NCBI GenBank assembly: GCA_963633225.1
Contig: CAVGXR010000042.1
Coordinates: forward strand, 65,078 to 129,077
Direction of reading: 5' to 3'
Source: F23-B02 sp963633225
GTDB lineage: Bacteria; Bacillota; Clostridia; Oscillospirales; Oscillospiraceae
DNA length: 64,000 nucleotides
Position numbers and translations under genes: made by a program. Positions within the stretch are counted from its first letter, which is position 1; every line of letters starts with the position of its first letter. Of the stretch, positions 7,240 through 15,882 are shown in pieces. The notes below the pieces were generated by a model. It did not search any database and had not been told where the DNA came from. It saw only the letters and a list, made by a program, of their open reading frames with translations.

Positions 7240-8880
7240 ATGGCTCAGACACGTTCATCAAAAAAGCACAGTGCAGGCAGGGGCTATGGGCAGGATATAA
7301 TAACTGTCCTCAGGGCGCTGTTGTCTGTCCTGCTGCTGATACTGGCGTATTCGATCGATGCATCTGCCTTCACTGCCGTGCTTATACTTGTATTTGCCGC
7401 GCTCATAAGCGGAGTGGACATAGCTTTGACCGCTGTTGAAAAAATCCTCAGGAAAAAGGATTACCTCAACGATCAGCTCCTGCTCTGCTTATGTGCTGTC
7501 GCGTGCTTCTGCATCGGTTGCTATACCGAAACAATAGTTATGCTCGCTATCTATCAGATAGGGCGCACCTGCCTGAAGCTCGTCATAAGAAAAACCAAGC
7601 ATGGATTTTACGATGCTGTTTCCGCCGGCGACAGGGAAGGGAGCCTTCTCCTCAGGAGCATACTCAGCAGTCCGGCAAGCTCGGAAAACTCAGCTATGAC
7701 AAGATATTTGCCGTATTTTGAGCTGTTTTCGAAGGCAGCCTTCATAGTTGGCATCATATATGCCGCCGTCGTGCCGTCTATTACGGACATGACTTATCTT
7801 ATGAGTATTCGCCGCGGCTGTATGCTCATCGCAGCAGCCGTCCCAGTGTCGGCGCTGGCGGCGCTGCCCGTATATTCGCTTGCCGGCATCAGCCGTTCAG
7901 CGGAGTACGGAGTTTACGTCAAAAACGCAAATGCACTTGAAAACATGGAAAAGCTTGCTTCCGTTATATACGATAAGGCCGATGTTTTCACGGACGGAGC
8001 CCCGAAGCTCACTACGCTCAATTCGCCGATACTGGATAACGAAAGCTTCCTGATGCTCGCGGCCTATACCGCGTATTCATCCGAGCAGCGCTTTGCCGCG
8101 CCTATCGTCAGCGCATACGGCGGAGATATAATTCCGTCATACATATCAGATTTCAGAGATATACCGGGCTGCGGAATGGAGATACTCCTGCGCGGCAGGC
8201 ATATACTTCTCGGAACGCTCGAGCTGTTCGATGCAAAGGGGATCACGATACCCGATGCGGACAGAAGGGGAGGCTATGTTCTTTATCTTTCGATAGGCGG
8301 AAGATATGCCGGAAGCCTGACTCTAAAGGAAAAACTCAATCCCTACGCAGAAAGCGTTATCTCCGATCTTGCCGCTTTAGGCGGCATCAGCAGCGTTCTT
8401 GTTACCGAGGACGGCAGAGACGTTAGCGAGAAGCTCGCCAAGGCGCTCAATGTAGATCAGCTGCACTATGAATGCAATTTCAGTGAAAAATCTGATATCA
8501 TTCAAAAGTGCAGGGCACAGCTTGCACCTGACGAAAAGCTTATGTACATAAGTGCAGAGGCACTTGAATATCACACAGCCGCCGATATAGATGCAAGAGT
8601 CGGCTCGTCGTTCGACTGCGCTGATATGCTGATGAGCAACGTCGGTATTTTCGGACTGCCGGTCGTATACACAGCAGCGCATATGGTAAAACGGCTATCG
8701 ACTGAAAATCTTCTGTTCACGGCAATAATAAAGCTTGTTTTAGTAGTGCTTGCACTCACCGGCAGCGTAACGCTCTGGTTTATAGTTATGCTTGATTTCT
8801 CTGCTTCAATACTCGGTGTACTCAGCGTTGTGCGCCTGCCGTCATCCGAGGTGCAGCAGGAGAATGAACCCGACGAATAA
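7240..8880 (+). CDS. P1B-ATPase-like membrane protein lacking all catalytic motifs
   Basis: 546 residues. Overall order follows heavy-metal P-type ATPases: N-terminal membrane segments (about 22-60 and 78-112), a pair at 160-215, a soluble P/N-like region 225-470 and two final membrane helices (about 482-530). The parts that make these enzymes work are changed. The membrane CPC position reads VPV (201-203); DKTGT reads DKADV (245-249), keeping the Asp; the HP of the N domain reads QR (283-284); TGD reads TED; and GDGxND is not found. The actuator domain with TGE is also absent. The frame is intact, so this appears to be a maintained pseudoenzyme, not decay. ATG 7240 follows GGAGG 36 bases after fba, probably in the same transcript. 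Role unknown. Confidence 0.75.
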   Translation: MAQTRSSKKHSAGRGYGQDIITVLRALLSVLLLILAYSIDASAFTAVLILVFAALISGVDIALTAVEKILRKKDYLNDQLLLCLCAVACFCIGCYTETIVMLAIYQIGRTCLKLVIRKTKHGFYDAVSAGDREGSLLLRSILSSPASSENSAMTRYLPYFELFSKAAFIVGIIYAAVVPSITDMTYLMSIRRGCMLIAAAVPVSALAALPVYSLAGISRSAEYGVYVKNANALENMEKLASVIYDKADVFTDGAPKLTTLNSPILDNESFLMLAAYTAYSSEQRFAAPIVSAYGGDIIPSYISDFRDIPGCGMEILLRGRHILLGTLELFDAKGITIPDADRRGGYVLYLSIGGRYAGSLTLKEKLNPYAESVISDLAALGGISSVLVTEDGRDVSEKLAKALNVDQLHYECNFSEKSDIIQKCRAQLAPDEKLMYISAEALEYHTAADIDARVGSSFDCADMLMSNVGIFGLPVVYTAAHMVKRLSTENLLFTAIIKLVLVVLALTGSVTLWFIVMLDFSASILGVLSVVRLPSSEVQQENEPDE

Positions 8881-8892
8881 GAGAAATAAGGC

Positions 8893-8928
8893 AAAAGACT
8901 AATGGCTCTGGAGCCATTAGTCTTTTTT
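8893..8928. terminator. Bidirectional terminator between pseudo-ATPase and Xer-like gene
   Basis: A 16-bp perfect stem (8893-8908 and 8911-8926) with a two-base loop and TTTTTT at 8923-8928 for the plus strand; AAAA at the other end gives a short U-tract for the minus strand. The stop codon of the minus-strand gene (8917-8919) lies inside the stem. Confidence 0.85.
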
Positions 8929-9918
8929 AGGCTCAAAATGGGCGAGGGGATTGGCCTCAGCCGCTATCCTGAGCTCTGTATTATCGACGTGTGTGTATAT
9001 CTGAGTTGTGTTTAGATTATCGTGTCCCAGCAGCTCCTGAAGCGTGCGCACATCAACGCCGTTTTGCAGCATCAGTGTCGCCGCAGTGTGCCTGAGCTTA
9101 TGCGATGAATATTTATCTGCATCCAGCCCCGCACGGCGCAGAGAATTTTTCACCATGCTGTGCACCGCCTCTCGGCTCATCCTTGTACGTCTGTTGGAGA
9201 GAAAAAGTGCATTTTTATCAATAGCCGCAATGCTTTTTCTGACTGTGAGATATTGGTTTATAGCATCTGCGCAGGCATCGTTTATGTAAATTATTCGCTC
9301 CTTGCTGCCTTTGCCGAACACTCTGATATGATCTGTTCGAATATCAGACAGGTTCAGACCGACGATCTCGGAGATTCGCAGACCGCAGTTTAAAAATATA
9401 CACAATATGCAGTAGTCGCGCTCTTTATTTTTTCCGTCAACAGAGGAGAGGAGAGCCTGTGCCTCCGGCAGAGTTAGATATCTCGGCAGCTTATTGGGTA
9501 TCTTGGGAACGTCAAGATCCTGCAATGGGTTAACGTCAATGAGCTTTGCCTTGACGGTCAGATATTTATAAAAGCTGCGCAGGGTGGAGACCTTTCGGGC
9601 ACGGGTCGATGCCATAGTGCCGTATTCGGCTTCGCGGCTACGCTGGTTTTTGACCCTGTCACGCGACAGATAGGCAAGATACTCATACGCATCGGAAACG
9701 GTGATCGACTTGATAAAATCAAGGTCAATATCGCTTATGCCGATATCCTCAAGCTCTGTATTCCGCGGAACAAGTCCGCGGCTTATTTTCATGTACCTGA
9801 AAAATGTCCTGAGATCAAGGTAATATTCCTCAACAGTTTTCGGCGAGTGTCCTTTTATTGTTTCATGATATATTAAAAAGCTTTTGATTATCTCGGGTGC
9901 TTCGGTTCTGTAGTCCAT
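8917..9918 (-). CDS. Tyrosine recombinase, XerC/XerD-like
   Basis: 333 residues with an N-terminal SAM-like core-binding domain (about 1-125) and a C-terminal catalytic domain. Catalytic residues are visible: Arg in GLRISE, Lys in GKGSKER, HxxR in HKLRHT, His in LLGHDNL and the nucleophile Tyr in TTQIYTH. It is about 30 residues longer than XerC/XerD, with an insert in the N-terminal domain. It may be the XerC partner of the XerD-like gene at 22.8 kb in chromosome dimer resolution, or a separate recombinase; no transposon or integrase context is seen. It has its own promoter and terminator. Start ATG is read from the weak CGGAG site nine bases upstream. Confidence 0.88.
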   Translation of the reverse strand: MDYRTEAPEIIKSFLIYHETIKGHSPKTVEEYYLDLRTFFRYMKISRGLVPRNTELEDIGISDIDLDFIKSITVSDAYEYLAYLSRDRVKNQRSREAEYGTMASTRARKVSTLRSFYKYLTVKAKLIDVNPLQDLDVPKIPNKLPRYLTLPEAQALLSSVDGKNKERDYCILCIFLNCGLRISEIVGLNLSDIRTDHIRVFGKGSKERIIYINDACADAINQYLTVRKSIAAIDKNALFLSNRRTRMSREAVHSMVKNSLRRAGLDADKYSSHKLRHTAATLMLQNGVDVRTLQELLGHDNLNTTQIYTHVDNTELRIAAEANPLAHFEPKKD

Positions 9919-9950
9919 GGTAATACGCTCCGATCCTTTTTTCTGTGACC

Positions 9951-9980
9951 ATTATAGCAGGGCAGCGACATTTGTGTCTA
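9951..9980 (-). promoter_or_regulatory. Vegetative promoter of the Xer-like gene
   Basis: On the minus strand TAGACA (complement 9975-9980), 18-base spacer, TATAAT (complement 9951-9956), 33 bases before the start codon. Confidence 0.65.
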
Positions 9981-10037
9981 TTGGCAAATTGACTAATAAT
10001 TAAGCAAAATAAAGATTTTGTTTAATTTAGGGGAGAT

Positions 10038-10094
10038 GAAAAAGCGAAAACAAGCGGCTAAAGCGTATTTAAGTGCTCAGTACCCGTTTTCGCT
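10038..10094 (-). terminator. Possible terminator after the DUF6873-like gene
   Basis: AGCGAAAAC (10043-10051) and GTTTTCGCT (10086-10094) form a 9-bp stem enclosing 34 bases, followed on the minus strand by CTTTTTC. The stem overlaps the stop codon of the gene ending at 10093. The long loop lowers confidence. Confidence 0.45.
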
Positions 10095-10833
10095 AAGCTT
10101 CTTCGATTATAGGTATTGCGCTGCCGATATCGAACAGCGGCATGTCCGTCAGGTATACAGCGCTTACGCCGCGCTCATTTAAAAAATGCTCGATCCGCAG
10201 TTTTTCCGACGTATCATTTATTACGCCCGTAAAAGCCATTTCATTTCTGCTTATTTTAAATGATGCTCCGCCTATAAAGCCGTGTTCAAATCCATCCAGA
10301 GCCGTGAGATTTTCACTGACTGTCAATACGCTCATTCCGGCAGCTGATGCTACAGCCGAAATTTTTCTGTCAGCTGTGATTATTGAGTCTTCATCAACAA
10401 CGCACACCGAGCATTTTGTGTATCCCTGTTTGCAGCAAAGCTTTGTTCCCTTAAACAGTGATACCGTCTGCTCATCGGCACTTTTGGGATTATATATCAA
10501 TTTATCGCCGACTATACATATATTAAGCCCTGCATCATACGGATATTCGGGCTTTTTCGGAGCTGCCGTTTCTATAAGCTTTATATTGTTAATTAATTCG
10601 CAATCATTTAAAACGCCTTTCTGAACTGCAAGTACGTTCTTAGTGAGGTGCGCTGCCATCAAATCGCAGTGTCCTGTAAGGCGTTCGTCTACATATTCAT
10701 TATTTTTTAGCCAGATTGCAGCAATATTTTGCTCTGAAAGCGCATTTTCAAGAACTTTTTTATACTTTTTTCCGACTATCAGCCGCCTCACCTTACCCTG
10801 CGGCAGATGCGGCTTATCAACAAAACGTATCAT
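10093..10833 (-). CDS. Uncharacterised protein, DUF6873-like
   Basis: 246 residues, soluble, no signal peptide or membrane segment. I associate it with the uncharacterised DUF6873 family that databases describe as having a GME (pentein-like) fold; this is from memory and only moderately sure. Visible features are repeated 'IAAIWLKNNEYVDERLTGHCDLMAAH' type blocks, an HCDLM motif near residue 55, and a cluster KLCCKQGYTKCSVCVVDEDSIIT near 135-155 with four Cys. The start ATG overlaps the radA stop in an ATGA, so it is translationally coupled to radA, which hints at a link to DNA repair, but no function can be read. More AT-rich codons than radA. Confidence 0.65.
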   Translation of the reverse strand: MIRFVDKPHLPQGKVRRLIVGKKYKKVLENALSEQNIAAIWLKNNEYVDERLTGHCDLMAAHLTKNVLAVQKGVLNDCELINNIKLIETAAPKKPEYPYDAGLNICIVGDKLIYNPKSADEQTVSLFKGTKLCCKQGYTKCSVCVVDEDSIITADRKISAVASAAGMSVLTVSENLTALDGFEHGFIGGASFKISRNEMAFTGVINDTSEKLRIEHFLNERGVSAVYLTDMPLFDIGSAIPIIEEA

Positions 10834-12194
10834 CCAAGCGTTGCCTTTATTGCTTCACGGATGTCTTTGACGCTTATCAGCTCAAGTCCTTCCGGCTTTC
10901 TGATATCATCCTTTATATGAGCCGGTATAACGCAGCGCTTAAAGCCGAGACGGGCTATCTCTGACAGGCGCGAATTGAGGCTGCTGACACTTCTTATTTC
11001 ACCCGAAAGGCCAACCTCGCCCACAGCCGCAAGATCCCTGCCAAGCGGCAGATCCCGAAAGCTGCTTGCTATAGCCAGAAGCGTTGCAAGATCCGCAGCC
11101 GGTTCCTCGAGCTCAAGTCCGCCTATTACATTTATATATGCATCACAGGCCGACACCGACATTCCGCCGCGCTTTTCAAGCACTGCAAGCAAAAGAGTTG
11201 CACGGTTATAGTCAATGCCGTTTGAGCTGCGCCGCCCTGAATTATATGCTGCGGGCGCTATAAGCGCCTGAATTTCTGCCAATATCGGCCTTGAGCCCTC
11301 TATGACGCAGGTAACGCATGTGCCCGGAGCGTTCTCCGGACGACCTGACAGCAGTATTTCCGAGGGGTTTTTGAGCTCCTTGAGTCCCCTGTCATTCATT
11401 TCAAAAACGCCGATCTCGTTGGTCGAGCCGAAACGGTTTTTACCCGCTCTGAGTATCCTGAACGAGGTGCTGCGCTCACCCTCAAAATACAGAACGCAAT
11501 CGACCATATGCTCGAGTACCTTGGGGCCTGCTATGCTGCCCTCCTTGTTTATATGGCCTATAACGAAGGTCGTGAAGCCCTTTTCTTTTGTTATTCGCAT
11601 TATGGCCATCGTGCATTCGCGCACCTGACTTATACTTCCTGGCGCAGAGCTTATGTCAGCGTCAAACATTGTCTGTATCGAGTCTATTATGACTATATCC
11701 GGCGACAGTGCCTCGATGTTTTCAATCACCTCGGCAAGCCCTGTCTCTGCAAGGACATATATCTCGCCCTTATCAACGCCGAGCCGCTGTGAACGCATTT
11801 TAAGCTGTCTCTCGCTTTCCTCGCCGGTGACGTACAGTATTTTCTGTCCTTCCTCGGTCAACCCGCACAGCTGCAGCAGCAGCGTTGACTTGCCTATGCC
11901 CGGAGCTCCGCCGACCAGAACGAGTGAACCTCGCACAGCTCCGCCGCCGAGCACTCTGTCAAATTCTCCGATCCCTGTTGAAAAGCGCATCTCCGCCTCC
12001 GTGTCGAGCTCCGATATGAGCTTCGGCTTTTTTACCGCGGCCGAGCGCAGCGAGTTTTTAGCGCTGCCCTTCCCTTTTATATCTGCTTTGATCTCAACAA
12101 GGCTGTCCCATGCGCCGCACGCAAGGCATTTTCCGCTCCATTTCAAGGTCTCGTTTCCGCATTCTGAGCAGCAGAATACTGTCTTTTGTTTCAT
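10830..12194 (-). CDS. radA: DNA repair protein RadA
   Basis: 454 residues, standard length. RadA promotes branch migration of recombination intermediates. An N-terminal C4 zinc finger (CCSECG ... CLACGAW, residues 8-29) is followed by the RecA-like ATPase with Walker A GGAPGIGKST (95-104), the RadA-specific KNRFG motif near residue 250 and a Lon-protease-like C-terminal domain with no active protease site expected. It is transcribed after cwlD with a 10-base gap and a good AAGGAG site, and overlaps the next gene by four bases. Confidence 0.97.
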   Translation of the reverse strand: MKQKTVFCCSECGNETLKWSGKCLACGAWDSLVEIKADIKGKGSAKNSLRSAAVKKPKLISELDTEAEMRFSTGIGEFDRVLGGGAVRGSLVLVGGAPGIGKSTLLLQLCGLTEEGQKILYVTGEESERQLKMRSQRLGVDKGEIYVLAETGLAEVIENIEALSPDIVIIDSIQTMFDADISSAPGSISQVRECTMAIMRITKEKGFTTFVIGHINKEGSIAGPKVLEHMVDCVLYFEGERSTSFRILRAGKNRFGSTNEIGVFEMNDRGLKELKNPSEILLSGRPENAPGTCVTCVIEGSRPILAEIQALIAPAAYNSGRRSSNGIDYNRATLLLAVLEKRGGMSVSACDAYINVIGGLELEEPAADLATLLAIASSFRDLPLGRDLAAVGEVGLSGEIRSVSSLNSRLSEIARLGFKRCVIPAHIKDDIRKPEGLELISVKDIREAIKATLG

Positions 12195-12204
12195 AGTTTA
12201 CTCC

Positions 12205-12909
12205 TTAAAGCCGGCTGCTGAACTGTATGTATGAAGCAACAAGCGTCATTGCTATCTTCGTCTGATAATTGCCGTCGGCAAGCTGGGCCGCTTCCTGCGG
12301 ATTTGACATGAAGCCGCACTCGGCAAGTATTGCAGGGCACTTAACGCTTGATGTCAGCAGCAGTTCATCCGGCGCAGCGTGCGCGACACGTCTGTTTTCA
12401 GGGTCTAAGGCCGATACAAGATTGCTCTGCGCCAGCAGTCCGAGCTCCCTGCTTCCCTGTGTTGCAGCGTACATTACCTCCGCACCCCTGACCAGCTCGC
12501 TTGGATAAATATTCTGATGTACGCTTATGAGCACGCAGCTATCTATTGCGTTTGCCATATCAGCACGGGACACAAGATCATCATGCTCACTGTAGCTTTC
12601 TGCGTTAAGACAGCCTGCATCTGTGCTCCTCGTCATCTGATGCTCAATGCCCATAAGCTCACACAGGCAGGACATTTTAAGTGCTATGGCAAGGTTAAGC
12701 TCGCTTTCCTTCAAGCCGTCTGCCGATACCGCGCCGCCGTCGATTCCACCGTGCCCTGCATCAATGAGCAGTGTGCCGCCATTATACGTTCCCATAACGC
12801 TTTTCGCTTCATCAGGAAAGGCAAAAAATATTGTCAGAACGAACAGCGCTGCGGCACAGACTGCTGCCGCCGGCTTTGCAATGCTTTTTAATTTAACGGT
12901 AATAAACAC
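12205..12909 (-). CDS. cwlD: N-acetylmuramoyl-L-alanine amidase, CwlD-like
   Basis: 234 residues. Signal-anchor at about 10-32, then an Amidase_3 domain: zinc ligands in the LLIDAGHGGIDGG motif (residues 47-59), Glu in LKESELNL, the second His in SVHQN and the catalytic Glu in ILAECGFMSN. CwlD removes peptides from spore-cortex glycan so that muramic lactam can form; the size and lack of binding repeats fit it better than vegetative amidases. The start codon is GTG (complement 12907-12909). Its GGGGTG ribosome site is the 3' arm of a terminator-like hairpin (12910-12950). radA follows in the same direction. Confidence 0.88.
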   Translation of the reverse strand: MFITVKLKSIAKPAAAVCAAALFVLTIFFAFPDEAKSVMGTYNGGTLLIDAGHGGIDGGAVSADGLKESELNLAIALKMSCLCELMGIEHQMTRSTDAGCLNAESYSEHDDLVSRADMANAIDSCVLISVHQNIYPSELVRGAEVMYAATQGSRELGLLAQSNLVSALDPENRRVAHAAPDELLLTSSVKCPAILAECGFMSNPQEAAQLADGNYQTKIAMTLVASYIQFSSRL

Positions 12910-12950
12910 AAAATCACCCCACTAACAAGCTATGTCGATGGGGTGATTTT
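12910..12950 (-). terminator. Terminator-like hairpin that contains the cwlD ribosome site
   Basis: AAAATCACCCCA (12910-12921) and TGGGGTGATTTT (12939-12950) form a 12-bp stem with a 17-base loop. On the minus strand the 3' arm GGGGTGATTTT is followed at once by the GTG start of cwlD, so the GGGGTG and U-run serve both as terminator 3' arm and as ribosome site plus spacer. Confidence 0.7.
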
Positions 12951-13002
12951 TATATCAGATGACAATCAATTTTTGATATAACACCCGTTTGAGGCAATTA
13001 TA

Positions 13003-14193
13003 TCATTCAGTGATGAATTTTTCAAGGCGGTCAAGTCCCTTCTCGATGTTTTCCATTGAGGCGGCATACGACCAGCGAACAAAATTCTTCATACCGAAGC
13101 CGGAGCACGGAACGACTGCGACGAGCGCCTTTTCAAGAAGCGCTACGGCAAAATCATCGTCATTTTCAATGAGCTTTCCGCCGAGCGTCCTGCCAACGAG
13201 CTTTTCCATGTTCATCATGACATAGAAAGCACCGTTGGGCTTTATGCAGCTCACGCCGGGAATCTCGTTTATGCGCTTGACTATGTAGTCGCGGCGCTCA
13301 AGGAAGGCAAGGCGCATTGCCTCGATGCTCTCCTGCTGGCCGGTAAGCGCTTCAACAGATGCCCACTGGCTGATAGTGGACGGTGCGCCTGTCGAGTGAC
13401 TCAGGAAATTGGACATTATCTTTGCAAGGGTCTTGTTTGCGGCACAGTAGCCGACGCGCCAGCCGGTCATTGCATAGGACTTGGACACACCGTTAATGAG
13501 CAGTGTACGCTCCTTGACCTCCTCGCCGAGGCTTGCAATGCTCGTAAACTCCATTCCATCGTAAATAAGCTGATAGTATATCTCATCGGCAAGTATGTAC
13601 AGATCGTGCTTTACACACACATCTGCTATTGCCTGAAGCTCGTCCTTTGAATAGATCATGCCTGTGGGGTTTGAGGGGTTGTTGAGCATGAGACACTTTG
13701 TTTTATCAGTGATAGCCGCCTCGAGCTGCTCGGCAGTTATCTTGAAGTCCTGCTCCTCGCCGGCTGCAACGATAACGGGCGTACCGCCGACCATGCGAAC
13801 CATCTCATAGTAGCTTACCCAGAACGGAGCCGGTATTATGATCTCATCGCCGGGATTTGTGATAGCTGCAAGGGCAATGTAAACGCTGTGCTTTGCACCG
13901 CTTGCAACAACTATCTGTGTATAATCATAATCAACGCCGCAGTCATCCTTGAGCTTCTGCGCTATGGCCTTTCTCAGCGGGATTATGCCTGCTGCCGGAG
14001 TATACTTGGTCTTTCCGTCGCAAATAGCCTTGACCGCTGCCATATTGATATTGTCTGGAGTATTGAAATCGGGCTCGCCTGTGCCAAAGCCGACAACATC
14101 AAGCCCGTCGGCTTTCATCTGCTTTGCAAGACTGTCTACCGCAAGAGTGGTCGAAGCGCGAACTGCTTCCGCAATTTTGGATACTGGTTTCAT
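13003..14193 (-). CDS. Pyridoxal-phosphate aminotransferase class I (aspartate aminotransferase type)
   Basis: 396 residues, fold type I aminotransferase of subgroup I-gamma/AspB type. The PLP lysine is in SKSYAMTGWRVGY near residue 234; NNPSNPTG near 175, DEIYYQL near 202 and the C-terminal FVRWSYA arginine (carboxylate binding) are present. It most likely exchanges amino groups between aspartate or a similar amino acid and 2-oxoglutarate; exact substrate is not fixed by these motifs. The start ATG follows GGAGG with normal spacing. It carries its own promoter and is followed by the hairpin in front of cwlD. Confidence 0.93.
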   Translation of the reverse strand: MKPVSKIAEAVRASTTLAVDSLAKQMKADGLDVVGFGTGEPDFNTPDNINMAAVKAICDGKTKYTPAAGIIPLRKAIAQKLKDDCGVDYDYTQIVVASGAKHSVYIALAAITNPGDEIIIPAPFWVSYYEMVRMVGGTPVIVAAGEEQDFKITAEQLEAAITDKTKCLMLNNPSNPTGMIYSKDELQAIADVCVKHDLYILADEIYYQLIYDGMEFTSIASLGEEVKERTLLINGVSKSYAMTGWRVGYCAANKTLAKIMSNFLSHSTGAPSTISQWASVEALTGQQESIEAMRLAFLERRDYIVKRINEIPGVSCIKPNGAFYVMMNMEKLVGRTLGGKLIENDDDFAVALLEKALVAVVPCSGFGMKNFVRWSYAASMENIEKGLDRLEKFITE

Positions 14194-14221
14194 TATCAGT
14201 CACCTCCGTAGTAATGAAACA

Positions 14222-14250
14222 ATTATAATCTCCGGCAAATGCTTTTGCAA
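14222..14250 (-). promoter_or_regulatory. Vegetative promoter of the aminotransferase gene
   Basis: Minus strand TTGCAA (complement 14245-14250), 17-base spacer, TATAAT (complement 14222-14227), 28 bases before the start codon and upstream of a GGAGG site. Confidence 0.7.
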
Positions 14251-14308
14251 TGATTAATTTATATAAATATCGCAATTCTTTTTATCTGATTATGAGCAAT
14301 TGATCAGC

Positions 14309-14343
14309 AAAAAGCGAGACGCAAATAGCTTTACGTCTCGCTT
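14309..14343 (-). terminator. Terminator of spoIVA
   Basis: AAGCGAGACG (14312-14321) and CGTCTCGCTT (14334-14343) form a 10-bp stem; on the minus strand it is followed by TTT and lies five bases past the spoIVA stop. Confidence 0.85.
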
Positions 14344-14348
14344 ATAGG

Positions 14349-15830
14349 TCACAGCAGAATACAGATGAGCGTTCCCCTGCCCTCGTTTATGATCCTTTGC
14401 AGAGTCTCCTGAAGTCTCGCTCTTGCATTCGGCGGTAGGCTTGTAAGGCGCTCGGCTATCGCCTCCTGAGCGATCTCATACAAGGGACGGCCAAATATGT
14501 TCGACTCCCAGATGCGGCTCATATCTCCGTCAAAGCCCTGCAAAAGGAAGCTTATTATCTCATCCGACGCTCCTTCTCCTCCGCTGATCGACGGCCTTAC
14601 TATGGCTTCAACGCCGGTTTTCAGCAGATGTACAGCCGGAGCATGAGCCTTCAGCTTCACGGAATATTTTCCGCCTTGCCTGACGAGCTGCGGCTCTTCT
14701 ATCCGTATATCGTCTGCCTGCGGCATGATAACTCCGTATCCTGTTCTGCGAACCGAGTCCAGCGCGTCCTTTATCTTATCGTACTCCAGCTTCACCTGAC
14801 CAAGCTCACAAAGCACCTTCATAAGATCTCCGTCATCGGCTATCTCTATGCCGGATTCCTCGCTTATGAGCTGATAGTAAAGCTTCTTCGGCATGTCTAT
14901 TGCAATATTTACAGTACCGCAGCCCATATTGCTGCTTTCGATATACGCAGCGTCAATAATGTCCAGCTCGGATATCTGCGTGAGCATACCGCTTATGTCG
15001 CTGACACAGTAAAGTCCTCCTGATGCACAGATAAGACTGCTGTAAAGCTCGTTTTTCATATCGTTTTCGAGGTCGAAGGCTCTGAACCATTCCGGCAGAC
15101 GTATCGAAAGCTCACACAGCGGAAACTGCCCAAGCACCTTGCGCATTATCTCGCATATGTCGTTTTCACTCAGCGTTTGGCAGTTTACCCTTATGCACGC
15201 TGCATCATACTCCTCGCTCAGCTGCTGCTCAAGCTCCATGGCGCGTTCCGAATCGGGCTCGGCACTGTTTATAAGTATAACAAAAGGCTTCCCAATGCTT
15301 TTAAGCTCGGTGACGACACGTTTTTCGGGCTCTATATATGCCTCGCGTTCAATATCGCATATGCTGCCGTCGGTCGTTACCACAATGCCTATAGTCGAAT
15401 GGTCGCATATGACCTTGTGTGTGCCGGATTCGGCGGCCTCCGTCATAGTCACCTCGTGATCGAACCACGGAGTCGTTACGAGTCTTTCGCTGCCGTCCTC
15501 AAAGCGGCCTGATGCCCCCTGCACCATGTAGCCGACGCAATCGACCATGCGTACCATGCAGGCCGCAGCATCTCCGAGGCGTATCTGCACGGCCTCCTCA
15601 GGCACAAATTTAGGCTCTGCGGTCATGATAGTCCTGCCTGACCCGCTCTGCGGCAGCTCATCGCGGGCGCGCTCTCTTGCGTATTCATCCTCTATATTGG
15701 GAATGACAAGCGTATCCATAAATCGCTTTATAAATGTCGATTTGCCGGTTCTCACCGGACCGACCACACCTATCATGACCGCGCCGCCGCATCTTGCGGC
15801 TATATCTTTGTATATATCGGAATTTGTCAT
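14349..15830 (-). CDS. spoIVA: Stage IV sporulation protein A (coat basement ATPase)
   Basis: 493 residues, the normal SpoIVA length. It polymerises with ATP hydrolysis on the forespore surface to form the base of the spore coat. The N-terminal P-loop is GPVRTGKST (24-32), followed by the family-specific TRAFAC-like segment (GRTIMTAEPKFVPEEAV, residues about 65-82) and DCVGYMVQGA near 117; the C-terminal SpoIVA region ends in EGRGTLICILL. The ATG start is preceded by GGAGG, which is the 3' arm of the terminator of the upstream Nif3-like gene. A near-consensus SigE promoter crosses that hairpin, in keeping with SigE control of spoIVA in B. subtilis. Confidence 0.96.
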   Translation of the reverse strand: MTNSDIYKDIAARCGGAVMIGVVGPVRTGKSTFIKRFMDTLVIPNIEDEYARERARDELPQSGSGRTIMTAEPKFVPEEAVQIRLGDAAACMVRMVDCVGYMVQGASGRFEDGSERLVTTPWFDHEVTMTEAAESGTHKVICDHSTIGIVVTTDGSICDIEREAYIEPEKRVVTELKSIGKPFVILINSAEPDSERAMELEQQLSEEYDAACIRVNCQTLSENDICEIMRKVLGQFPLCELSIRLPEWFRAFDLENDMKNELYSSLICASGGLYCVSDISGMLTQISELDIIDAAYIESSNMGCGTVNIAIDMPKKLYYQLISEESGIEIADDGDLMKVLCELGQVKLEYDKIKDALDSVRRTGYGVIMPQADDIRIEEPQLVRQGGKYSVKLKAHAPAVHLLKTGVEAIVRPSISGGEGASDEIISFLLQGFDGDMSRIWESNIFGRPLYEIAQEAIAERLTSLPPNARARLQETLQRIINEGRGTLICILL

Positions 15831-15832
15831 AT

Positions 15833-15882
15833 AAAAAACCTCCGCAGCCTTCTCGTTTGTACGAGTTTATGAGCCGCGGAGG
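15833..15882 (-). terminator. Terminator hairpin containing the spoIVA ribosome site
   Basis: Outer stem CCTCCGC (15839-15845) with GCGGAGG (15876-15882), an inner 5-bp stem (15852-15856 with 15861-15865), and on the minus strand a six-base U-tract (15838-15833). The GGAGG of the 3' arm is the Shine-Dalgarno of spoIVA and the U-tract plus AT is its spacer to the ATG. Confidence 0.8.

Noticed and set aside
8917..9918. Integrase of a mobile element
   Set aside because: No attachment repeats, tRNA or phage/transposon genes nearby; size and motifs fit Xer-like proteins.
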